Positions 18,117 through 25,385 of a DNA stretch of 64,000 nucleotides are shown piece by piece; position 1 is the first letter of the stretch; each line of letters starts with the position of its first letter. The translations under genes and the position numbers were made by a program. This stretch comes from Pseudomonas chlororaphis subsp. piscium. Lineage in GTDB: Bacteria > Pseudomonadota > Gammaproteobacteria > Pseudomonadales > Pseudomonadaceae. The notes under the pieces are model-generated. The model had not been told where the DNA came from. It saw only the letters and a program-made list of their open reading frames with translations, and ran no database searches. The stretch spans positions 3,968,001-4,032,000 of the forward strand of contig NZ_CP027707.1 of NCBI RefSeq assembly GCF_003850345.1, written 5' to 3'.

Positions 18117-18467
18117 ATGAACGCAATCACAAACCTCATCGCAATTGATAATACAGCGGCACTAACGGACAACTGTTCTTCAGTATGTAGCTATAACAGC
18201 AGCAATGACAGCAACACCCTTCAGACCTCACTCGCTTTTAGTAACCTAGGCGTAGAATTCTGGACTGGAGAAATAAGCAAATCAAATGCAAAAACAGAAG
18301 TCCCCGGCGTCGGCATTACTGGTCCTGGCATCACGATAAACGGAGGCGCATTCTTTACGCTGACGCAGACAGGAAAAACATTCAACATCAGTTTTACAGG
18401 CACAATTGTTGATGGCAGATCCAAGAGTTTCAACGATGTAATCGTAGCAACCTTTAGTGTAAAATAA
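18117..18467 (+). CDS. Small protein of unknown function in the AT-rich insert
   Basis: A 116-residue protein preceded by AAAAGGAA 7 bp before the ATG; another in-frame ATG at 18096 has no such site. The N-terminus is Ser/Thr/Asn-rich with two closely spaced cysteines (NCSSVC). The rest alternates hydrophobic and polar residues with many Gly and Thr (VGITGPGITINGG, FNISFTGTIVDG), suggesting a beta-sandwich or beta-roll. There is no membrane helix and no clear Sec signal. I recognise no family. A strong terminator hairpin follows directly, so it is an independent unit; codon use is AT-rich, unlike the neighbours, pointing to transfer from elsewhere. Confidence 0.6.
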   Translation: MNAITNLIAIDNTAALTDNCSSVCSYNSSNDSNTLQTSLAFSNLGVEFWTGEISKSNAKTEVPGVGITGPGITINGGAFFTLTQTGKTFNISFTGTIVDGRSKSFNDVIVATFSVK

Positions 18468-18481
18468 ACAAGTAGAACTCA

Positions 18482-18517
18482 AAGAAACCCATCAATCTTA
18501 GGAGAGATGGGTTTCTT
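18482..18517 (+). terminator. Intrinsic terminator after the small insert gene
   Basis: AAGAAACCCATC (18482-18493) and GATGGGTTTCTT (18506-18517) form a perfect 12-bp stem with a 12-nt loop, 15 bp after the stop codon. The AT-rich base of the stem with TTTCTT on the 3' side gives a workable intrinsic terminator. It is flanked by an 11-bp direct repeat, GTAGAACTCAA, at 18472-18482 and 18527-18537. Confidence 0.75.
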
Positions 18518-18606
18518 AATGAACGTGTAGAACTCAATTAGTCCAAGACACGACGTGGTATTAAATCTTGTGGATCAGGCGCTGAATACTACAAAAATGA
18601 CTATCA

Positions 18607-19071
18607 GTGATGCTGTGCCTTTCTTTACGCCATGATGGACTGGGCGAACAATACAACCGCTCCGAAATCACCCAACAACCCATCCCGGAGGGATGCCTGC
18701 GACTCGCCGCAACCGCCAGGGTGATTGTCTCAAGCAACGCGCCGCGGGCCCTGACCTCTGTCCAGGCGCTTGGCCTGAACCCCGCCCTGGTCGACGCGCT
18801 TTTCGGTGAAGCACAACTGCCTTACGGACGCTGGAAACGGCCACGGCTGTCGCCGTTTACCTGGGCATTTATCCTTCGGGTCCTGTGGTTGTGCGGTTAC
18901 TCACCCAGCGTCGAATCCGCCGCCACTGCAAAGACCCGCGCCAACACCGCCGCGCGACGCCTTCAAGCCCTCGCCAGCGATGGCCCGGTTCTGCTGCTCG
19001 GCCATGGCTTCATGAATCGACTGATCGCCAGGCAACTGGAAGCAGAGGGGATGGATTCGCCAAGCACCTAA
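18607..19071 (+). pseudogene. Histidine-phosphatase family gene, 3' fragment
   Basis: The open frame from 18607 has about 12 unrelated codons, then from about 18645 the body of a histidine phosphatase: EQYNRSEIT, RVIVSSNAPRALTSVQALG with the SS.APR phosphate-pocket motif, the acidic DALFGEAQLP, PHG-like YGRWKRPRLSP, and VLLLGHGFMNRLIA with the second catalytic His. It lacks the RHG start that lies upstream at 17464. In frame, the base before GCGAACAATAC seems missing compared with a DW.EQY junction, suggesting a small deletion at the boundary. Not functional by itself. Confidence 0.75.
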
Positions 19072-19209
19072 TGGCGGCAGCCGCTATTGGAGTGCGACGG
19101 TGTATCGATATGGCGGGGTTTAGGGGGTGGCCGTTGAGCGGCAGAGCTGTCTAGTGCCGCGTTCACCGCCAGCCAGCGACGCGCAGCATTCCGGGCGGCC
19201 ACTCAATGG

Positions 19210-19497
19210 TTATTTTTTCCCGCAGGTTTCCACATCGTCCTGACGGGTCAAGGCAGTGTCGATACCCAGCCGGTAGCGGCAGTAATCGATGATCCAGCCT
19301 CGCTCCTGCTCGGTGAGGCGCTCGACTCTCCTGATCTCGCCATCGTTGGCGTGCAGGTTGTAGAACTTCATCTGAACCGTCGGGTGCTGCTTTATGAAGA
19401 CGATCGTCTCGATATCGCCATCTTCAAGCGCCTGGTAATAGCCGACATAGAACACCGCCAGTAGCGTCAGGACGATTGTGATCAACAGCGTTTTCAT
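19210..19497 (-). CDS. Small membrane-anchored protein of unknown function
   Basis: A 95-residue protein starting MKTLLITIVLTLLAVFYVGYY, a single N-terminal membrane anchor or signal, followed by a polar domain with TVQMKFYNLHANDGEI, TEQERGWIIDYCRYRLGID and a conserved-looking pair of cysteines (DYCRYR, VETCGKK). The frame stays open upstream to 19653, but the hydrophobic segment at 19497 marks the real start; the ribosome-binding site is weak. I recognise no named family. It lies between the phosphatase fragment and the methyltransferase remnant. Confidence 0.6.
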   Translation of the reverse strand: MKTLLITIVLTLLAVFYVGYYQALEDGDIETIVFIKQHPTVQMKFYNLHANDGEIRRVERLTEQERGWIIDYCRYRLGIDTALTRQDDVETCGKK

Positions 19498-19602
19498 GAG
19501 CGCGGCATTGTTGGTAGCTGTTGGGGCTTCATCCTGATGTTCCTGGACTTTTCGAGAGCGGCGATATAAGCACAAGATTGCGTGGTCAGGTGTATCTCCT
19601 CT

Positions 19603-19772
19603 CGGATGATTCGCGACATCCTCGACAGCGGCCAGGAGCGCCTGGTCCAGCATCCCAACAGCGGCTGTGCCAATGGCTAATGGAAAACGGCTACCGCATC
19701 CTGGACGAGAAAGTGGCGCAGGAAAACCGCTTCAATTACGAAATCAACGTCGCCGATGCGCCGGGCCGATGA
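19603..19772 (+). pseudogene. Remnant of a TrmK-like tRNA (adenine) methyltransferase gene
   Basis: Reading MIRDILDSGQERL and then, after a frame change, HPNSG and QWLMENGYRILDEKVAQENRFNYEI reproduces the C-terminal part of the TrmK family (pattern GR.IRDIL, QPNS, .WL...GYRI..E, ..YYEI). The N-terminal SAM-binding domain is absent and at least one frameshift separates the pieces, ending at the stop at 19770-19772. Identification is from memory of the family pattern. Confidence 0.5.
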
Positions 19773-19871
19773 TCTACAGCGCCGAGGAACTGTACAGCGT
19801 GGTTGATGAAGTGGCTGGCGGATGCGAGGCGGGATGGGGGAGTTTGCTAACCGTCGCGATAGGCTGGAATC

Positions 19872-20056
19872 GGCCGATTCTGTTGAAAAAGTCGGCCATG
19901 GTTCCCACGGTAGAAAAGTACGCGTTTGAGATTGAAATCTTTACATTGAGCAGAGGATTTGGGGTCAGATTTCGCGTAGCAGCGCGCAAAAAAGGCGTTT
20001 TCAGCGGGCAGTACGCGGGCAGTCTGGAAGAACCGACTTTTTCAACAGAATCGGCC
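19872..20056. mobile_element. MITE-like element with perfect 24-bp terminal inverted repeats
   Basis: The 24 bp at 19872-19895 (GGCCGATTCTGTTGAAAAAG then TCGG) are repeated in perfect inverted orientation at 20033-20056. The 137-bp interior has no gene. Total length is 185 bp, typical of a non-autonomous element moved by a transposase in trans, and the terminal sequence resembles insertion-sequence ends. No clear flanking duplication was found. It lies between two decayed genes. Confidence 0.8.
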
Positions 20057-20121
20057 AGAAACGGACAGCCATCTGTCCCCTTTTCTTTGGGACGCCTGGA
20101 ACTGGTGGTCCGCGAGCAGAC

Positions 20122-20396
20122 TCCCTTAGGTATTCCGGCCTGCGCGACGCCACCACCCTGCCCCGTTCCGTCGTCATCTATACGCTGGGCGAATACAGCC
20201 AATTACTCGCCCTCGGCGCCGAAGCCAGACAACAGGACTGCCCCGGCCTGCGCTACCATTCGATACGCGCCCCGGCAATCTGTGCTGGGCACTGCTGACA
20301 CCACGCGAGATCACCTCGATCGTGCAGACGGCGCACTTCGAGATGATCTGGAATGGGTGGGTTGTGTGGGGGGGGGAATTAGGTGGAGAGTATTAG
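20122..20396 (+). pseudogene. Remnant of a RES-domain (NAD-degrading toxin family) gene
   Basis: The frame reading YSGLRDATTLPRSVVIYTLG, ARQQDCPGLRYHSIRAP, then after a one-base shift PGNLCWALLTPREI and QTAHFEMIWNG up to TAG at 20394-20396, follows the C-terminal half of RES-domain proteins (G..Y.S.R.P...CWAL..P......H....W.G). The N-terminal half is missing and the frame is broken at about 20268, so it is inactive. RES toxins normally pair with a Xre-type antitoxin; none is present here. Confidence 0.55.
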
Positions 20397-20572
20397 TAGT
20401 GTGTAGCTGGTAAACTAGTTAAACATAGGCGCAAGCAGAATTCTTTGAGGTTGGAGAAAAACACAAAACTTGCATTAAACACCCTACGCATCACTAACGG
20501 GAAAGCTTTTAGAAAGCCCCCCTGATTGCACACCTAGCAGCCCATTAAATACAAGGATGAGAAGCTTGGATT
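20397..20572. promoter_or_regulatory. AT-rich promoter region of the AIPR gene
   Basis: These 176 bp sit at the junction between GC-rich debris and the AT-rich AIPR gene. They hold no gene. The sequence GATGAGAAGC about 8 bp before the start codon serves as ribosome-binding site. The sharp composition change at about 20395 may mark one edge of a transferred segment. Confidence 0.4.
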
Positions 20573-22402
20573 ATGGCCTTCATTAAAGACATTCGAATAG
20601 AAGACAATGCAACTCCTGCTGCTGCCACTTCGAAAATTGTCGCCCAGCGACTAGGTAAAACACTTCGCGAACGTTTTCAGGACTACATACATAAACGTGA
20701 ATGCACCCCAGAAATGTCCGACTACGAGGTTAAAATGGCTAGTAGAGCCATTGCAGCCTTTTCAATTTACAGTCTAGCATCCGTCGATGAAGCTATTGCA
20801 GGCCAGAGTGTTTGCGATAGCTCCAAAGATGGCGGAATTGATGCGGTATGTGTAAACCATAACGAAAAAGTAGTTGTAATTGTACAATCTAAGTTCAACC
20901 AAGCGGGCAATGGGACATGGACAAAAGACGACTTTGTTGCTTTTAAATTTGCTTGCGAGAAGCTGCAACTTGAGGAGTACTACAGATTCGATGAAGTCCT
21001 TCAACTAATGTCACCTGACATTGACATAGGCCTAAGCTCGCAGGATTACAAATTCCTCTTCGTTATGGCTCACACTGGAAAAAGAGGAGCTGCAGAAGCC
21101 ATTCTTAGCGACATGCAACTCTGGCAGGATGAGCTTAACTCTGCAGCACTTGCATCCGATACACTCTCACAAGATGAACTACCATTCCAAGTCCACTTAG
21201 TATCTGCCGAAGACCTAACTGAATGGATGCAGGCAGGAACACATGTGAGTATCGACCTAGACGACGTTGAGATAGAGGACTATGGTCAAAAAAAAGAACC
21301 ATACCTGTCATTCTACGGGCAAGTTAGCGGCGACCAAATTCTTGAGTGGTGGGAATCTCATGGCCCTCGACTATTCTCAAAAAACATACGAAATCTATTA
21401 GGTGATACCGAAGTCAATGCTTCAATTAAGGAAACAGCCAACAGCGCCCCAGAGATGTTCTGGTACTACAACAACGGCATAACACTGCTAGTGTCCGACA
21501 TACAACCTCATCGCAGGAATGCTGGCAGAGACACAGCCAGGGGAACCTTTAAATTTTCAAATGTCAGTATTATCAATGGCGCTCAAACGGTAAGTACCAT
21601 TGGACAAATATTCAAGGGAAGTGCCGAAGAGCGAAGCGTCACTTTATCCCAAATAAGAGTCTCTGCGCGATTTATAAAAGTCAACGACACTGAAAATGCT
21701 GAAATTGCAACAGCAATCACAAAAGCTAACAATCACCAGAATAGAGTATTAGGTCGAGACTTCGCCTCTCAGCATCCAGAGCAGATAAGGCTATCGAAAG
21801 AGCTTGCCGTAGAAGGTTACCAATATCAACTACTTAGAACATCAGCCCAAACTGGATCGCATGAACCAACTGTAATTGATCTTGATGAAGCCCTTGACGG
21901 ACTTGCCTGCCTAACCAAGTCCTCATCCATACTTACCACACTTAAAGGGAAGCGAGGACGCTTCTTCGAAAGCCTTGACGGAAACTTTTACAAGACCATA
22001 TTCAATCCTACAGTATCCGGAATTAAGATTATAAACTCCGTCATACACTTACGCATTATCGAAAGACTGATCTCCGAAAAACTTGAAGGAATTGACAGGG
22101 CTGCAAAAAGGAAACAACACTTAATCGTCACCCACGCAAATAGAGTATTGACTTCTCTTCTACTTAGAGAGGCATGTGGAATTTACAGTGCAACAGAAAT
22201 TGTGCAACCAAAAGAACCACAACTATTTGAAAAACTCGACTTCTTGTGCGAAGAGATTGAGCATTACATAGAGCATGGATATACAAATGCGTATCCCGCA
22301 AGGTTCTTTGCAAACACCGAAAAGGTTGACGAGATAATTGATTATCTGACAATTAAACTCAGAACCTACCCGTCTACCAACGGACCTGTTTCATCCCAAT
22401 GA
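20573..22402 (+). CDS. AIPR-family protein (abortive phage infection type) with N-terminal nuclease-like motif
   Basis: A 609-residue protein. The central and C-terminal region (about residues 255-530) has the AIPR pattern: LFSKNIRNLLGDTEVNASIKET, EMFWYYNNGITLL, VSIINGAQTVSTI, and ATAITKANNHQNRV. In the N-terminal part, GGIDAV followed by VVVIVQSKF (about 87-108) matches the D...(D/E)xK arrangement of Mrr-like restriction nucleases, with Gln-Ser-Lys in the last position. AIPR proteins occur in phage-defence contexts, so a role as a single-gene abortive system is inferred. The gene is intact, clearly AT-richer than the chromosome, and lies beside a broken recombinase, consistent with arrival on a small mobile unit. 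No methylase or partner gene is adjacent. Confidence 0.8.
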   Translation: MAFIKDIRIEDNATPAAATSKIVAQRLGKTLRERFQDYIHKRECTPEMSDYEVKMASRAIAAFSIYSLASVDEAIAGQSVCDSSKDGGIDAVCVNHNEKVVVIVQSKFNQAGNGTWTKDDFVAFKFACEKLQLEEYYRFDEVLQLMSPDIDIGLSSQDYKFLFVMAHTGKRGAAEAILSDMQLWQDELNSAALASDTLSQDELPFQVHLVSAEDLTEWMQAGTHVSIDLDDVEIEDYGQKKEPYLSFYGQVSGDQILEWWESHGPRLFSKNIRNLLGDTEVNASIKETANSAPEMFWYYNNGITLLVSDIQPHRRNAGRDTARGTFKFSNVSIINGAQTVSTIGQIFKGSAEERSVTLSQIRVSARFIKVNDTENAEIATAITKANNHQNRVLGRDFASQHPEQIRLSKELAVEGYQYQLLRTSAQTGSHEPTVIDLDEALDGLACLTKSSSILTTLKGKRGRFFESLDGNFYKTIFNPTVSGIKIINSVIHLRIIERLISEKLEGIDRAAKRKQHLIVTHANRVLTSLLLREACGIYSATEIVQPKEPQLFEKLDFLCEEIEHYIEHGYTNAYPARFFANTEKVDEIIDYLTIKLRTYPSTNGPVSSQ

Positions 22403-22499
22403 AACGCCGCGTAACAATCGGGGAAAGACCACGATATTGATGCTGCTGGGGGAATCCTAGGGCTGACTCTGCTGGCAACAAGTGACAGCTCTTGGCCGG

Positions 22500-22530
22500 A
22501 TAGCGACGGTCTGGCTTCGGCCGTCGCTAT
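22500..22530. terminator. Hairpin between AIPR gene and recombinase remnant
   Basis: ATAGCGACGG (22500-22509) and CCGTCGCTAT (22521-22530) form a perfect 10-bp stem with an 11-nt loop between two convergent coding regions. No T-run follows on either strand, so it could act bidirectionally or be a structural element. Confidence 0.45.
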
Positions 22531-22536
22531 GCATGG

Positions 22537-22957
22537 TCAGGCCTCGATCTGTTCCGCCATTTCCAAGGCGTCATCGACACCAATTCCCAGGTATCGAACG
22601 GTGCTTTCCAGCTTCGTATGGCCGAGCGGGAGTTGGACTGCCCTCAGGTTCCTCTCGTCCTGCGGTAAATCAGGGATACCTTCGTACGCCGCAGCGTGTG
22701 GGTACCGTACATGGCCGGATCAAGGCCAATGGCTGTCACCAGGCTTTGACAATTCGAGCGTATTACCTGGTGGAGAGACGTTCTGAGCCTCGCAACCGAC
22801 TCGGAAACAGGCAATCGTCGCTGCGGAGCTGGGCCTGATGTATCCATACCGCCAAAGCTACCCGGGTTTGCTCTGTGATCTCGAACTGCACTGGTCGTTG
22901 AGCTTCTAGTTTTCCCTTGTTCCAAGACTGATGAGTGAAGGTGGCAATGGTGTTCAT
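22537..22957 (-). pseudogene. Broken tyrosine recombinase (phage-type integrase)
   Basis: Joined across frames, the minus strand reads MNTIATFTHQSW, RPVQFEITEQTR, CLFPSRLRGSERLSTR, YARIVKAW, TAIGLDPAMYGTHTLRRTKVSLIYRRT, LRAVQLPLGHTKLESTVRYLGI and ends VDDALEMAEQIEA. This is the catalytic half of a tyrosine recombinase with the HxLRRTK box and the LGHTKLESTVRYLG box (H and Tyr). At least three lesions are visible: TAA where Gln is expected after LSTR (22763-22765), one base missing at about 22735 before TAIGLD, and two extra bases near 22663. It cannot make a full enzyme. Confidence 0.75.
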
Positions 22958-23024
22958 GGCTTGTCCTCTATGTGAGGGAGGACAAGGGTGGACCAGCAGA
23001 GTAATGATCACTAACCGGCCAAGA

Positions 23025-23036
23025 GCGGACATTCAA
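23025..23036. repeat. Direct repeat GCGGACATTCAA, left copy
   Basis: This 12-mer recurs in the same orientation at 24217-24228. The two copies flank the 1.2-kb stretch that carries the membrane coiled-coil gene. Similar GCGGACATTCA strings are, in my recollection, common in Pseudomonas intergenic debris, so this may be old insertion-sequence material rather than an attachment site. Confidence 0.4.
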
Positions 23037-23171
23037 ATCAACCGGCAATTTAGCTATAAAGACTTGCTCGAATTAGCAAAGTAAATCTGTTTCCTTTCTT
23101 CAGTTAGGCCGGCTCTTTTTTCTCCCTGCACTACTCTTGAGACTATAAAACCCGAAAAAAGGTGAGTAGAC

Positions 23172-23792
23172 ATGGAATTCATTGCTCAGATTCTAAAAGC
23201 TCTGCCTATAGTTGCCACAAGCCCTTATGCCCTAATCGGGTACTTGATTACTGTTGCTGCTTGGACATGGGCGATGCATCGATCTGTACGTCTCAAGATA
23301 CTAATGGCTCGGCTACACGAACTTCCGGCTGACGAGCGTGTAAAGGTTATTCAACTTGAGCTTGGTGAGGTTCTACCGTCAAGCATTTCACCGGAGCAAT
23401 GGCTTCGAGCTCGAAATCATCGGCACTTTATGCTTGCCGTAATCGTGCTCCTAGGAACTTTGGCAGCCATCGCAACTGTATCGATCAACGCCGGTGTCGA
23501 GCGCGCCAAAGCTGAAGCGCTCGCGAAAGCTAAACAAGACGAGATAGATATTCGCCAAGCTGCACTCACATCAAAGCGCCTCGAGTTTGAACAGCGATTG
23601 CAGGATCTTGACCAAAAAATCCTCGAGGCCGAGATGGAATATCGTCAAGGTGCCGCAGGCTTTATGTATGCACCACCAGAGCAAAAAGAAATTGGACTCG
23701 CCATCATGGAGGCGGCGAGCGCGAAAATAAAGAAACTTAAAGTCGATAAAGTTAGCATCCAGGCTAAGATCGATGAATTACCTTTGCATTAA
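23172..23792 (+). CDS. Membrane protein with cytoplasmic coiled coil, unknown function
   Basis: A 206-residue protein. Hydrophobic segments at about residues 14-35 and 86-108 are membrane helices; between them is a short charged loop (MARLHELPADERVKVIQLELGEVLP). From about 112 to 206 it is Ala/Glu/Lys/Gln-rich with heptad-like spacing (RAKAEALAKAKQDEIDIRQAAL, KRLEFEQRLQDLDQKILEAEMEYRQ), a probable coiled coil. GGTGAG lies 8 bp before the ATG. No family was recognised. It stands beside the recombinase remnant in the lower-GC patch, so it is probably part of the same accessory region; a defence or envelope role cannot be told. Confidence 0.65.
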   Translation: MEFIAQILKALPIVATSPYALIGYLITVAAWTWAMHRSVRLKILMARLHELPADERVKVIQLELGEVLPSSISPEQWLRARNHRHFMLAVIVLLGTLAAIATVSINAGVERAKAEALAKAKQDEIDIRQAALTSKRLEFEQRLQDLDQKILEAEMEYRQGAAGFMYAPPEQKEIGLAIMEAASAKIKKLKVDKVSIQAKIDELPLH

Positions 23793-24294
23793 TGTGTGAC
23801 AAACTTCTTGTTATGGTAAAAAAACAACTGACTTTCAGGATTCACTTAATGTACTGCGAGGGGCGATGGGAGGAGGCATGCCTGAGATAAAAGAAAATTC
23901 TTCAGAACTCTTTTGGCGAGAGTTGAGTCGTTTATAAGGCTGAGGACGACGGCCTTGGCCTGCTGTGGCGTTCCTCTTGATAGTTGCTGTATATGGTTGG
24001 AGTAAGTAATGGAGCTATTATATGGATTTGCATTGGAGTACAGATTGATGATCAATGGAAGCATGGCGCTGCTGATGACAATTAGTCCCCTTAGCGTGGT
24101 ATTTTCGCCTACAAAAAATCGACTATAGGTTGAAAGCGGCCGGTTGAATCCACAGCCGATTACTGCCCTTCGCGAATGACTGCTTCTGGGGTGTTCGCGG
24201 TCTCTCATTAAGAACCGCGGACATTCAATTGAGGGCGCCTTAGTCGCGATCGCTCGTCTTTCCCGAATCAAATGCCCGTAAGCCCCAGCACCTC
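23793..24294. other. Intergenic debris with repeat sequence
   Basis: About 500 bp without a convincing gene. The right part (about 24115-24240) includes AAAGCGGCCGG, TTCGCGAATGACTGC and the second GCGGACATTCAA copy (24217-24228), resembling inactive insertion-sequence or MITE material common in Pseudomonas. A 141-codon minus-strand frame here has no domain and crosses this repeat. Confidence 0.45.
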
Positions 24295-25218
24295 CTACTC
24301 ACCCCCTCCCCCACAAGCCCGCAGCTGCGCAATATCCCGCTTGGGCGCCAAGCCAAACAGCCGACTGTACTCCCGACTAAACTGCGACGGGCTTTCATAG
24401 CCGACCTTGAAGGCGGCACTCGATACGTCCAGATGTTCGTTCATCATCAGGCGTTTGGCTTCGGTCAGCCGTAGCCATTTCTGGTATTGCAACGGGCTCA
24501 TGGCGGTGAGTTGGCGGAAGTGGTGGTGGAAGGTCGGCGTGCTCATCTGCACCCGGGACGCGAGTTCGTCGACGCGCAGTTGCGCGGTGTAATTCAGTTT
24601 CAGCCAGTCGATGGCCCTGGCGATGCGGTGGCCCTGGCCGTCGACGGAGGCGATCTGCCGCAGCCGCGCCGACTGGTCGCTCATCAGCAGGCGGTAGTGG
24701 ATCTCGCGCTGGATCAGCGGGGCCAGCACCGGGATGGCTTCGGGCTCGTCCAGCAATTCCAGCAGGCGCACGAACGAGGTGAGCATGGCCGGTGTCGTGG
24801 TGCCGATTCCCACGCCCTTGCCTGTGCCTCGATCCCGAGGTTGCAGCAGCCCGCCCTGGGCGGCCAGCTCCGCCAGCATCCGTGGGTCGAGCTTGAAGCC
24901 CAGCCCCAGGCAGGGTTGTTCCAGGCTGGCGGCCGTCACCTCGGAATTGGCCGGCAGGTCCAGTGAGGTGACGAGGAAGCGCGAGGTGTCGTAGGGGTAG
25001 GCTTCGCCGCCGACCCACAGCCGTTTTGCCCCTTGGGCGACGAGGATGATGCTCGGCTCGACCATGCACACGCTGGGCGGCGCAGGGATTTCGCGGCGAA
25101 AGAAGCCAAGACCGGGGATAGGTGTCGAGTAGTCCCCCGAGTGTTTGATCCAGGCGCCGATGATGCGCGCAAGGGTTTCCTGGGGTGTCTGGGCGCGGCT
25201 GTCGTGTTGGTGTGTCAT
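24295..25218 (-). CDS. AraC-family transcriptional regulator (AraC_N + HTH)
   Basis: A 307-residue regulator. The N-terminal AraC_N domain (about residues 20-190) includes VCMVEPSIILVAQGAKR and RFLVTSLDLPANSEV; the C-terminal double helix-turn-helix (about 200-300) includes LRVDELASRVQMSTPTFHHHFRQLTAMSPLQYQKWLRLTEAKRLM and VGYESPSQFSREYSRLFG. This type, exemplified by E. coli YqhC, controls aldehyde-detoxifying reductases. It is divergent from a zinc alcohol dehydrogenase gene about 170 bp away, which fits that role. An in-frame start at 25242 would add eight residues. Confidence 0.88.
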   Translation of the reverse strand: MTHQHDSRAQTPQETLARIIGAWIKHSGDYSTPIPGLGFFRREIPAPPSVCMVEPSIILVAQGAKRLWVGGEAYPYDTSRFLVTSLDLPANSEVTAASLEQPCLGLGFKLDPRMLAELAAQGGLLQPRDRGTGKGVGIGTTTPAMLTSFVRLLELLDEPEAIPVLAPLIQREIHYRLLMSDQSARLRQIASVDGQGHRIARAIDWLKLNYTAQLRVDELASRVQMSTPTFHHHFRQLTAMSPLQYQKWLRLTEAKRLMMNEHLDVSSAAFKVGYESPSQFSREYSRLFGLAPKRDIAQLRACGGGGE

Positions 25219-25385
25219 GTCGGTGTGTACCCTCCTCGCCAAACGTTAACCCGGCCCTTGCGGGCGTCCTACCGTAAAAAGCAAAGTCCAGAGAATCGGG
25301 CAAGAATTCCAGCGTAATGCACTACAGGCTGCTTGGACCGGCCCGGGAAAATGACCGTCCAACGTAACGCTGGATGGAGTGTGCA

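Larger units (their letters stand above)
17560..18640. mobile_element. AT-rich ~1.08-kb insert splitting the histidine-phosphatase gene
   Basis: Base composition changes abruptly at about 17560 and returns to GC-rich at about 18640, exactly between the two phosphatase fragments. The insert carries one credible gene (18117-18467) with its own ribosome-binding site and terminator, and about 550 bp before it with no convincing gene. There is no transposase, and no terminal inverted repeats or clear target duplication were found. ATGCAGGATTGG on the left and ATGATGGACTGG on the right share 9 of 12 bases, which may be a trace of target duplication or chance. The mechanism of entry is unknown. Confidence 0.55.

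Noticed and set aside
20122..20396. Intact RES-Xre toxin-antitoxin system
   Set aside because: Only the C-terminal half of the RES domain is left, with a frameshift, and no antitoxin gene precedes it.
23025..24228. The GCGGACATTCAA copies as integrase attachment sites
   Set aside because: There is no tRNA gene or intact integrase, and the string resembles common Pseudomonas intergenic debris, so it was recorded only as a repeat.
23846..24271. A 141-codon minus-strand frame
   Set aside because: It crosses repeat sequence seen elsewhere in Pseudomonas intergenic DNA, with no start signal or domain.
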